From contig NZ_CM001514.1 of NCBI RefSeq assembly GCF_000263715.2, positions 3,024,936 to 3,088,935 on the forward strand: DNA of 64,000 nucleotides, read 5' to 3'. Made by a program: the position numbers and the translations under genes. The notes under the pieces are model-generated. The model was given only the letters and a program-made list of their open reading frames with translations. It was not told the DNA's origin and made no database searches. Positions 18,599 through 26,117 of the stretch are shown piece by piece; the stretch's first letter is position 1, and each line of letters starts with the position of its first letter. Source of the stretch: Pseudomonas synxantha BG33R. GTDB taxonomy: Bacteria > Pseudomonadota > Gammaproteobacteria > Pseudomonadales > Pseudomonadaceae.

Positions 18599-20017
18599 AT
18601 GCCTATTTTCAAGCGGATCGTGCGTGTCTCCATATCGCTCACGGTGTCACTCTCGGCGACGGGCGTACAGGCCGATAACTCCTTGGGCCAACGGGATAAC
18701 CTCAGCACCGGTATCAATGAACGACAGAAAGCCGAACTGGCGGTGACGCCGGGATTTGTCAGCGGCTCGTCCCTCAATGGGCTGCTGCGCAATTACTACC
18801 TGGGCCGCGATAACCACAACACGCCGTCGCGCCTGGATCAGCGTGAATGGGTGCAAGGTGTGTACCTGTCGTTTCGCTCGGGTTACACCGACACGCCGAT
18901 TGGTGTGGGGGTCGATGTGCATGGGTTCTATGGTCTCAAGCTCGATGGCGGTGGAGGCAGTGGCGGGGCGGGTTTGCTGCCGCTGGATTCGAAAAAGGCT
19001 CCGGAGTCTGACTTCTCGGCAGCGGGCGTGGCACTCAAGCTGCGCGGCTTTGGCAGCTTGGTGCAGGCAGGTGACCAGTATCTGGATAACCCACTGGTGG
19101 CCAGCGGTGTGAGCCGGGTGTTCCCACAGACCTATCGTGGCGTCACGCTGAAGAACTACAGCTTGCAAAACCTGACCCTCGACACCGGCTGGGTCGATTC
19201 CACACGCCTGCGCAACCAGAGCGGCCAGAGCCACCTGACCACCAGTTACGGCACTGGCAACAAGGCCGGTGTGGCGGCCGAGCGCGAGAGTTCGCACATG
19301 AGCTGGCTGGGCGGCGTTTACAGTGCGCCGGGCGGGGTTACGCTGACCCTGTATGGCGGCCAGCTCAGCGATATCTGGAGCCAGTATTACGCTGGGGTCA
19401 GCTACCCCTTCACGTTGAACCATGGGATCACGCTGACGCCGTATGTGCATTACTTCAAGACCCGTGACCAGGGCCAAAGCCACTTGGGGCGCATCGACAA
19501 CAATACTTACACCGGCGGCCTGACCCTGTCCGGCGCAGGCCAGAGCCTGACCCTCGGTGTGCAGAAGGTCGACGGCGACACACCGTTCGACTACGTCGTG
19601 CAGGACGACCGCACGTTCATGTACCTGAACAATTCCCAGCAATACGCCGACTTCAATGCCCCGGGTGAAAAGTCCTGGAAGATCCAATACCAGACCAGCC
19701 TGGCCTTCATCAACGCGCCGGACTTTCAGCTCAGCACCTCCTACACCCGGGGTGAAGCGGACCTGACGCGAGTCGACCCCAACAGCACCGGCTACGGCTA
19801 CATCTATAACGCTGCGGGTAAGGACGCGCACCACTGGGAACGCGACGTCGCCCTGCGTTATGCGGTGCCGGGCGGCAAGGCCAAGGGCTTGAACGTCACA
19901 TTGCGCTGGGCCGCGCATCGATCCGGCCAAGGCTATACCGCGCCGGGCAATACCCGTGGCAACTCGAATGCCGATGAGTACCGGGTGATCGTGGATTACC
20001 CATTCAACGTTTTTTAA
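18599..20017 (+). CDS. OprD-family outer membrane porin
   Basis: 472-aa porin with a signal peptide (about residues 1-25, ending TGVQADN). The body shows alternating beta strands and aromatic girdle residues, the family-typical start of the barrel (FVSGSSLNGLLRNYYLGRD), and the ending GNSNADEYRVIVDYPFNVF with terminal Phe for barrel assembly. An AGGAG site sits before the ATG at 18599. OprD porins carry small carboxylates and amino acids; which one cannot be read. Its position after two cysteine hydrolases suggests uptake of their substrate. Confidence 0.9.
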   Translation: MPIFKRIVRVSISLTVSLSATGVQADNSLGQRDNLSTGINERQKAELAVTPGFVSGSSLNGLLRNYYLGRDNHNTPSRLDQREWVQGVYLSFRSGYTDTPIGVGVDVHGFYGLKLDGGGGSGGAGLLPLDSKKAPESDFSAAGVALKLRGFGSLVQAGDQYLDNPLVASGVSRVFPQTYRGVTLKNYSLQNLTLDTGWVDSTRLRNQSGQSHLTTSYGTGNKAGVAAERESSHMSWLGGVYSAPGGVTLTLYGGQLSDIWSQYYAGVSYPFTLNHGITLTPYVHYFKTRDQGQSHLGRIDNNTYTGGLTLSGAGQSLTLGVQKVDGDTPFDYVVQDDRTFMYLNNSQQYADFNAPGEKSWKIQYQTSLAFINAPDFQLSTSYTRGEADLTRVDPNSTGYGYIYNAAGKDAHHWERDVALRYAVPGGKAKGLNVTLRWAAHRSGQGYTAPGNTRGNSNADEYRVIVDYPFNVF

Positions 20018-20040
20018 TCGGCAGTCAGTGAAGGTGCTGT

Positions 20041-20414
20041 ATGCGTCAAACACAATGGATTCGGGTTCTGGGCATCAGCTCTGCATTGGCCTGCGCCACC
20101 AGCGAGGTGAACAGTGTCAGAATGCCATCAGTGTCCAGCCGGGCCAAGCGATCCACAGTAACCTCGCAGTGTCCTATGCCGTTGCCGAACGCTGGCGGGT
20201 CGGTGTGGCGGGGTATCAACTCAAGCAGATCAGCGATGACCGTATCGATGGCCATCGGCAACAGGATTCCAGGGAGCAAGTAGTGGGCATAGGCCCCGGC
20301 GTGATGTATCAGCAAGGCAAGCAAACGTTCTTTGCGAACCTGCTGCGTAGCTCAGCAGGAGCAAGCGCCCCCGCCATAGGGGATCGCAGCATTTTAGACG
20401 CAATTTGTTACTAA
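20041..20414 (+). pseudogene. Remnant of a SphA/phenol MetA-type outer-membrane transporter
   Basis: The reading frame at 20041 gives a plausible signal peptide (MRQTQWIRVLGISSALACAT), then the meaningful sequence switches to another frame. That second frame gives NLAVSYAVAERWRVGVAGYQ and GIGPGVMYQQGKQTFFANL, which resemble the C-terminal part of the MetA-pathway porin-like family (Pfam Phenol_MetA_deg, normally near 300 aa). The middle of the gene is missing and the end is scrambled after ANL. This indicates a deletion plus frameshift. It follows the OprD gene, as intact relatives often do. Confidence 0.6.
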
Positions 20415-20440
20415 CCAGTCCCCCGGAAATACATCGCTGT

Positions 20441-20482
20441 AGTGGCAAACAGGGACAAAACCCCGGTTTGCCACTCAATTTT
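20441..20482. terminator. Inverted repeat before pstS
   Basis: AGTGGCAAAC at 20441-20450 pairs perfectly with GTTTGCCACT at 20466-20475, followed by CAATTTT. It probably ends transcription from the porin side so that pstS depends on its own promoter. Confidence 0.5.
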
Positions 20483-20496
20483 CATAAAAATGTAAC
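20479..20496 (+). promoter_or_regulatory. Candidate Pho box upstream of pstS
   Basis: TTTTCAT (20479-20485), four A residues, then ATGTAAC (20490-20496) form two 7-mers spaced by 4 bp as in the PhoB site CTGTCAT-N4-CTGTCAT (5 and 4 matches of 7). It lies 50 bp before the pstS ATG, so PhoB activation at low phosphate is likely. Confidence 0.6.
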
Positions 20497-20545
20497 AACC
20501 CTGCTGCACAGTTCGGGAGCCCGTCACCACAACGAGTTCCTTTTA

Positions 20546-21577
20546 ATGAAAAGCTTGATGAAGTCTGCAGCACTGGCCGTTACGGTTTCTCTGTGTGCCT
20601 CCTCCATGACCTTCGCCGCCGAAAACGTGCGCCTCACCGGCTCCGGCGCCAGCTTCCCTGCACCGATCTACCTCACCTGGTTCAAGGACTTCAGCAAGAA
20701 GACCGCTGGCGTCACGGTGGATTATCAATCCAAGGGCAGCGGCGCAGGTGTGCAGGACTTCCTGAATAAAACCGTCGATTTCGCCGCCAGTGATTCGGCC
20801 ATGAAGGATGAAGACATCGCCAAGGTGGCCGAAGGCGTGCAATTGCTGCCGATGACCGCGGGTGAAATCGTGCTGGCGTATAACCTTCCGGGCAACCCCA
20901 AGGGCCTCAAGCTGCCACGCGACGTTTATTCCAATATCTTCCTGGGCAAGATCACCAAGTGGAACGACCCACAGATCGTCGCCGCCAACCCGGACCTGAA
21001 ACTGACCGATACACCGATCACCGTGGTAGTGCGTGCAGACTCCAGCGGCACCACGGCGGTATTCACCAAGCACTTGGCAACCATCAATCCTGAATTCAAA
21101 ACGGCGCTGGGGGAGGGCAACACCGTCAACTGGCCGGCCAGCGACAAATTCATCAAGTCGCCCAAGAACGATGGCGTGACCGCCACCGTGCGCCAGACGC
21201 CAGGCGCGATTGGCTACATTGAGTACGGCTTCGCCAAGCTGGCCAAGGTCGACTTCGCCCAGTTGCAGAACAAGGCCGGCCAGTACGTGGTGCCGAACGC
21301 CGAGAGCGGTGCCGAGGCCCTGGCAGCAGTGAAGATGCCGGAAAGCCTGGTGGCCTGGCTGCCGGACCCGGACGGCGCCAAGTCCTACCCGATCACGTCC
21401 TACACCTGGATGATCTTCCGCAAGGACAACGGTAATCCGGCCAAGGCCAAGGCCATGCGCGAAATGGTCGAATACAGCTTGACCGAGGGGCAGAAAATCG
21501 CCGACTCGATGGGCTACATCCCGCTGCCGCAATCGGTGGTCGATCAGGTGCGTAAAGCTTCCGCCAACATCCAGTAA
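20546..21577 (+). CDS. pstS: Phosphate ABC transporter periplasmic binding protein PstS
   Basis: 343-aa periplasmic phosphate-binding protein. A signal peptide covers about residues 1-27 (ending SSMTFAAE). The mature protein begins VRLTGSGASFPAPIYLTWF, the E. coli-type PstS signature, with further phosphate-contact motifs SKGSGAG, AASDSAM and RADSSGTTAVF. The ATG at 20546 has a weak upstream site (GAG); an ATG four codons later is possible. It is the first gene of pstS-pstC-pstA-pstB behind a Pho box. Confidence 0.94.
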   Translation: MKSLMKSAALAVTVSLCASSMTFAAENVRLTGSGASFPAPIYLTWFKDFSKKTAGVTVDYQSKGSGAGVQDFLNKTVDFAASDSAMKDEDIAKVAEGVQLLPMTAGEIVLAYNLPGNPKGLKLPRDVYSNIFLGKITKWNDPQIVAANPDLKLTDTPITVVVRADSSGTTAVFTKHLATINPEFKTALGEGNTVNWPASDKFIKSPKNDGVTATVRQTPGAIGYIEYGFAKLAKVDFAQLQNKAGQYVVPNAESGAEALAAVKMPESLVAWLPDPDGAKSYPITSYTWMIFRKDNGNPAKAKAMREMVEYSLTEGQKIADSMGYIPLPQSVVDQVRKASANIQ

Positions 21578-21652
21578 CACCCGTGAGGTCGCTCTTGGCC
21601 TGGGCTGTCAGCCAGGCCGGGAGCGTTTCCCCCTTTGTTCCGGAATTCGCCC

Positions 21653-22621
21653 ATGATCAAACCTTTCGTCGTTCCGGTTAACCCGGATTCTGCCTGCCAA
21701 CCCCCCTCTGCAAAAGACTTCCTGGTCGATCGCACCTTCCGTGGGCTCGCGCGAATCGGGGTGGTACTGATTCTGGCGTTGGTCGCAGCCTTGGTATTCG
21801 AGGTGGGACGCAAGGCCCTTCCCGGCATGGAGAAGCACGGTTTCGACGTGCTTTTTGGCAGTGTCTGGGATGTCAACCAAGGCAAGTACGGGATCCTGCC
21901 GGCGATTTGGGGCACGCTCTATAGCGCCCTGATTGCGCTGCTGATTGCAGGGGTTTTCGGCGTCAGCATGGCGATTTTCCTGACGCAGGATTTCCTGCCG
22001 GCGAAGCTGGCGGCGGTGTTTCGCACCATCGTTGAATTGCTCGCGGCCATCCCCAGCGTGGTGTATGGCCTGTGGGGCATCTACGTAGTGATCCCGGCGA
22101 TCCGGCCACTGACCACCTGGTTGAACAGTGAACTGGGCTGGATCCCGTTTTTCGGCACCTCCTTGAGCGGGCCAGGGTTGCTGCCTGCGGCGCTGGTATT
22201 GGCGATCATGATTCTGCCGACGATTGCCGCCGTGTCCCAGGACGCCCTGACCAGCGTGCCGATGAAAACCAAGCAGGCTGCCTACGGTATGGGGACTACC
22301 CATTGGGAGGCGATTCTCAAGGTGATGGTGCCTTCTGCCGCCACCGGTATTTTCGGTTCGCTGGTGCTCGGCCTCGGCCGCGCGCTGGGTGAAACCATGG
22401 CGCTGGCAATGCTGGTGGGCAACGCCAACAACATCTCACTGTCGCTGTTTGCGCCGGCCAATACTTTGGCGGCCTTGTTGGCGCTGAACTTTCCCGAAGC
22501 CGGGCCGAATGAGATCGAGGTGTTGATGTACGCCGCGCTCGTGCTGATGTTTATCACGCTGCTGGTGAACGTCATCGGTTCCATGATCATGCTCTACGCC
22601 CAGCGCGGTACTAAACAATGA
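21653..22621 (+). CDS. pstC: Phosphate ABC transporter permease PstC
   Basis: 322-aa inner-membrane permease with six transmembrane segments. It has the conserved start FRGLARIGVVLILALVAALV, the AIPSVVYGLWGIYVVIP segment, and the coupling-helix region AAYGMGTTHWEAILKVMVPS with the binding-protein-dependent transporter signature. The ATG at 21653 is preceded by GGAA and is preferred to the TTG at 21635. It overlaps pstA by 4 bp. Confidence 0.95.
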   Translation: MIKPFVVPVNPDSACQPPSAKDFLVDRTFRGLARIGVVLILALVAALVFEVGRKALPGMEKHGFDVLFGSVWDVNQGKYGILPAIWGTLYSALIALLIAGVFGVSMAIFLTQDFLPAKLAAVFRTIVELLAAIPSVVYGLWGIYVVIPAIRPLTTWLNSELGWIPFFGTSLSGPGLLPAALVLAIMILPTIAAVSQDALTSVPMKTKQAAYGMGTTHWEAILKVMVPSAATGIFGSLVLGLGRALGETMALAMLVGNANNISLSLFAPANTLAALLALNFPEAGPNEIEVLMYAALVLMFITLLVNVIGSMIMLYAQRGTKQ

Positions 22622-23511
22622 CTGACCTCACGTCCCCGATCACCGCGGTGCCCAGCCTGCAGCGCAAGTTCGAAGGCCGCGCCCTGCGCAGCCTGGTGTT
22701 GACAACGCTGGTCTGGCTGGGCGCGCTGCTGGCCAGTGTGCCGCTGATTTCCGTGCTCTACATGCTGATCACCCGTGGTGGCGCACGCCTGAGCCTGGAA
22801 GTGTTTACCGAACTGCCGCCCACCGGCTTCGAAACCGGCGGCGGTTTCGGCAACGCCATGGCAGGCACTTTCGTGATGGTCGGCATTGCTGCTGCCATCG
22901 CGGTACCGGTCGGCATCATGGCGGCGATCTTCCTGGCCGAACTGGGGCCGGACAGCAAATTGGCGAACACTGCGCGCTTTGCCGCCAAGATGCTCACGGG
23001 CCTGCCGTCGATCCTGGCCGGGGTGTTCGCCTACGCCCTGGTGGTCATGACCACCGGTACTTACTCGGCGCCGGCGGGCGGTGTAGCCCTGGCGGTACTG
23101 ATGCTGCCGATCGTGGTGCTCACCGCCGAAGAGTCGATGCGCATGGTGCCCAAGATCATGAAGGACGCCGCCTACGGCATGGGCTGCACCCGCTCCCAGG
23201 TGATCTGGAAGATCATTTTGCCGACCGGCCTGCCGGCGATCCTCACCGGGGTGATGCTCGCGGTGGCCCGGGCTGCCGGCGAAACCGCGCCGCTGCTGTT
23301 TACCGCGCTGTTCAGCAACTACTGGATCTACCACGACGGCGACCTCGCGGTCATGAACCCCACGGCCTCGCTGGCGGTGCTGATCTACAACTTCTCCGGC
23401 ATGCCGTTCGACAACCAGCTTGAGCTCGCCTGGGCGGCCTCGTTGGTGTTGGTGATGATTGTGCTGGTTGTCAATATTGTCAGCCGTATCTTCGGCAAGC
23501 CCAAGTATTAA
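22618..23511 (+). CDS. pstA: Phosphate ABC transporter permease PstA
   Basis: 297-aa second permease of the Pst transporter, with six hydrophobic segments and the motif GLPSILAGVFAYALVV and the coupling region AAYGMGCTRSQVIWKIILPT, matching its partner PstC. The ATGA overlap with pstC at 22618-22621 shows translational coupling. It is followed after 19 bp by pstB. The length is normal for the family. Confidence 0.95.
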   Translation: MTDLTSPITAVPSLQRKFEGRALRSLVLTTLVWLGALLASVPLISVLYMLITRGGARLSLEVFTELPPTGFETGGGFGNAMAGTFVMVGIAAAIAVPVGIMAAIFLAELGPDSKLANTARFAAKMLTGLPSILAGVFAYALVVMTTGTYSAPAGGVALAVLMLPIVVLTAEESMRMVPKIMKDAAYGMGCTRSQVIWKIILPTGLPAILTGVMLAVARAAGETAPLLFTALFSNYWIYHDGDLAVMNPTASLAVLIYNFSGMPFDNQLELAWAASLVLVMIVLVVNIVSRIFGKPKY

Positions 23512-23530
23512 GAACGGGAGCATCTGAATT

Positions 23531-24349
23531 TTGAACGTCTCAACTGCGCAAATAGCCGCTCCGTTTGTCACCCAGTCGCCTGTGGTCATGGACTGCAAGC
23601 TGGACAGGATTTTCTACGGCAACTTCATGGCGGTGCGTGACAGCCATGTGCCGATTGAAAAAAACAAGATCACCGGCTTTATCGGCCCCTCGGGCTGCGG
23701 CAAGAGTACTGTGCTGCGCAGCCTCAACCGCATGAACGATTTGGTGAAGGGCTTTCGCTTCGAGGGCCACGTGCATTTCCTCGGCCAGGACGTGTATGGC
23801 AAGGGCGTCGACCCGGTGGTGGTACGCCGCTACATTGGCATGGTGTTCCAGCAGCCCAACCCGTTTTCCATGAGCATCTTCGACAACGTCGCGTTCGGCC
23901 TGCGCCTGAACCGCTACAAAGGTGACTTGGGCGACCGCGTCAAGCACGCCCTGCAAGGCGCGGCGCTGTGGGATGAGGTCAAGGACAAGCTCAAGGTCAG
24001 TGGCTTGTCGCTCTCTGGTGGTCAGCAGCAGCGGTTGTGTATCGCCCGCGCCATCGCCACCGAGCCGGAAGTGCTGTTGCTCGATGAGCCCTGTTCGGCC
24101 CTCGACCCCATCGCGACCCGCCGGGTGGAGGAGCTGATGGTGGAATTGAAGAAGGACTACACCATCGCACTGGTGACCCACAACATGCAGCAGGCCATCC
24201 GCGTAGCAGACACCACGGCGTTTTTCTCGGTGGATATTTCCCAAGGCACGCGCACTGGCTACCTGGTGGAAATGGGCCCGACCGCGCAGATTTTCGGCAG
24301 CCCGCGTGAGCAGATGACCGAGGATTACATCAGCGGCAAGTTCAGCTGA
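23531..24349 (+). CDS. pstB: Phosphate ABC transporter ATP-binding protein PstB
   Basis: 272-aa ATPase. Walker A is GPSGCGKST near residue 55, the signature is [10 protein letters not shown], Walker B is [13 protein letters not shown] and the switch His is in LVTHNMQQA. The start codon appears to be TTG at 23531, with GGGAG about 12 bases upstream; the first ATG in frame falls inside the conserved region (residue 20). No phoU gene follows; instead two unusual genes of unknown function do. Confidence 0.93.
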   Translation: MNVSTAQIAAPFVTQSPVVMDCKLDRIFYGNFMAVRDSHVPIEKNKITGFIGPSGCGKSTVLRSLNRMNDLVKGFRFEGHVHFLGQDVYGKGVDPVVVRRYIGMVFQQPNPFSMSIFDNVAFGLRLNRYKGDLGDRVKHALQGAALWDEVKDKLKVSGLSLSGGQQQRLCIARAIATEPEVLLLDEPCSALDPIATRRVEELMVELKKDYTIALVTHNMQQAIRVADTTAFFSVDISQGTRTGYLVEMGPTAQIFGSPREQMTEDYISGKFS

Positions 24350-24356
24350 GCCATCC

Positions 24357-25103
24357 ATGTTCGATAACAGCCGCACCTGCGCCAACGTCTTCTCGGGAAT
24401 GCCAATGCCTGTAACGCGTCGTCTAGATTTGCCAGCGATTGAGCGCGCCCTGCGTAAAGTGCAGAGCCGCTTTGCCCAGCTCAGCACGCAGTTTACCGAG
24501 CCGCGGGACCCGCTGACGGACGAGGTGTTGGAGAATGTGCTTGCAGGTTATGCGCTGGTTGACGACTACGTGGCCCAGGGCGTGGACCTGTTTGATCTGC
24601 ACCACCTTGACCTGATGCTGGAGATCAACGCCACGGTGCTCTGTGGTCGAGATCCGGCACGCCGCCTGGAATACGCGCAACACCTGGCCGCAACCGAGGA
24701 GCACTTCTTCAACAACGTTGAGGGTGGCATCAAGGACTTGTTCAATTGGTACTGCGCCTACCGCAGTGAATCGGTGTGGAAGCGTGCAGCAGGTGTGTAT
24801 GTACGCATCCTCAGCAAGCCGCAATTGTTCATCGAAGGCAATAACCGCAGTGGCTCGCTGATCGTCAGCTACCTGCTGATGCGTGCAGGGTTGCCGCCGT
24901 TCGTGCTGACACTCGAAAACGCCGAAGGCTACTTCAACCCCTCCTCGGTGATCCGCAACTCGGCCAAACATGGGGTGAAGGCGTTATATGAATTGCCCAA
25001 GATCAAGAAGAAGTACGCCGCGTTCCTGGAGGAACAAGCGCCTGATCCGGGTGTGTTTTTCTTGAGCGACACACCGCAGCCAATCTATCAGGGAGGCCAA
25101 TGA
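24357..25103 (+). CDS. Fic-like protein with a degenerate active-site motif
   Basis: 248-aa mostly helical protein. Residues about 115-215 resemble a Fic/DOC fold. The place of the HPFxxGNGRxxR motif reads PQLFIEGNNRSGSL. The flap-side acid and GN..R are kept, but the catalytic His is Gln and the last Arg is Ser, so AMP transfer as in true Fic enzymes is doubtful. The start is uncertain (24357, or ATGs at 24399 and 24405); 24357 has no clear ribosome site and lies 7 bp after pstB. It overlaps the next gene by 4 bp. Function is unknown; the context suggests phosphate-linked expression. Confidence 0.6.
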   Translation: MFDNSRTCANVFSGMPMPVTRRLDLPAIERALRKVQSRFAQLSTQFTEPRDPLTDEVLENVLAGYALVDDYVAQGVDLFDLHHLDLMLEINATVLCGRDPARRLEYAQHLAATEEHFFNNVEGGIKDLFNWYCAYRSESVWKRAAGVYVRILSKPQLFIEGNNRSGSLIVSYLLMRAGLPPFVLTLENAEGYFNPSSVIRNSAKHGVKALYELPKIKKKYAAFLEEQAPDPGVFFLSDTPQPIYQGGQ

Positions 25104-25729
25104 TGAGCAGGTATCAAACCTTTGCGGGCAAATGCCGAACGTCCGCCAACCTACTCGTTCAAGCCCTGTCCACGCGAATGCTCACACGGCCACGCGTACG
25201 GATCTCGTTTGATATCGACGACACCCTGGCCTGCCAACTTGATCACTCGCCCGTGGAAAGCAGCTGGTTGCCGGCCTGCGTCCATCGCTGGTGGGGCGAG
25301 CCGCTGCGTGTCGGCACCCGCTCCCTGACCCGGGAGCTACGGCGCCAGGGGTGCAGCATCTGGGTTTACACCTCCTCAGGCCGGGCGCCTTCGTATATCA
25401 GGCGTTGGCTTATGCTGTACGGCATACGCGTCGATGGGGTGGTGAACAGCGTCGTGCATAACCAAACCCTAAACGCACGTGGGCTGTTGAACACACCGTC
25501 GAAGCTTCCGTCGGCCTTCGATATCGATTTACACGTGGATGATTCCGAGGGCGTGCGCATAGAAGGTCATGAGCATGGCTTTCGTGTGGTCGTGGTTGAC
25601 CCGCAGGATGAACAGTGGGCGCAGAGAGTGCTTGAGGCTGTCGCAGGCGTGCAGGCGCAATTGGCAAGGCAGCAAGTGCCCCGGTATCAGCAGTCGGCGC
25701 GCCAAGGTACTGAAGTTTTTTCTTCCTGA
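25100..25729 (+). CDS. HAD-superfamily-like protein
   Basis: 209-aa protein whose residues 34-45 (RISFDIDDTLAC) show HAD motif I, with D38 as the nucleophile and D40 as the general acid. YTSSGRAP near residue 91 fits motif II and DLHVDDSEGV near residue 148 the acidic motif IV, all in HAD order. It is cap-less or nearly so. The ATG at 25100 overlaps the previous stop (ATGA) with GGGAGG upstream, so it is co-translated with the Fic-like gene. A phosphatase-type role is likely; the substrate is unknown. Confidence 0.7.
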   Translation: MMSRYQTFAGKCRTSANLLVQALSTRMLTRPRVRISFDIDDTLACQLDHSPVESSWLPACVHRWWGEPLRVGTRSLTRELRRQGCSIWVYTSSGRAPSYIRRWLMLYGIRVDGVVNSVVHNQTLNARGLLNTPSKLPSAFDIDLHVDDSEGVRIEGHEHGFRVVVVDPQDEQWAQRVLEAVAGVQAQLARQQVPRYQQSARQGTEVFSS

Positions 25730-26117
25730 GGGCGAGTGTTATCTGCATCGCTATTTGATATTTGATCGTTATTGGGTTGAGTAAGTCATCCATAACGCGC
25801 GCGGCGGGTTTAATTAGTCCTGACCCATTAGTCACGGAAAAAACAAACGTCCACTTATTGTTTGTTAAATAGCGCTCCCGGCGCTTTTTTTGTATGGGTG
25901 CTTAATAACAGCCCCTTACAATCCGATAGTCGGTCGATGTACGACAATGTTTCTACGCTAATGTTGACAAGCTTCCTTAATGGTCAAAGTCGATATTAAG
26001 AAAAGAAGCAGCCTGAACAGAATGCACAACAACAACTTCAATGCATATTGTTTAGCCCGACGTATCAGTTATTACCGTCGACTTCGGTGTTGATCGCTGG
26101 GCTCAAGGAGTACTGAC
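25730..26117. other. 388-bp gap before the lipase gene with nested hairpins
   Basis: No gene is supported here. AACAAAC at 25842-25848 pairs with GTTTGTT at 25860-25866, and this is followed directly by the terminator hairpin at 25871. The downstream part is AT-rich and should hold the lipase promoter; TTGACA near 25965 lacks a well-spaced -10. Confidence 0.5.
25871..25891 (+). terminator. Rho-independent terminator after the pst/HAD unit
   Basis: AGCGC and GCGCT arms with a five-base loop are followed by a seven-T run ending at 25891. This likely ends the pstS-HAD transcript, about 145 bp past the last stop. Confidence 0.65.

Noticed and set aside
18647..20053. 468-codon minus-strand frame opposite the porin
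   Set aside because: The plus frame has signal peptide and porin features; the minus one lacks any family or start signal.
25730..26117. Exporter or regulator gene in front of the RTX lipase
   Set aside because: No open frame of useful length; only hairpins and an AT-rich promoter region.
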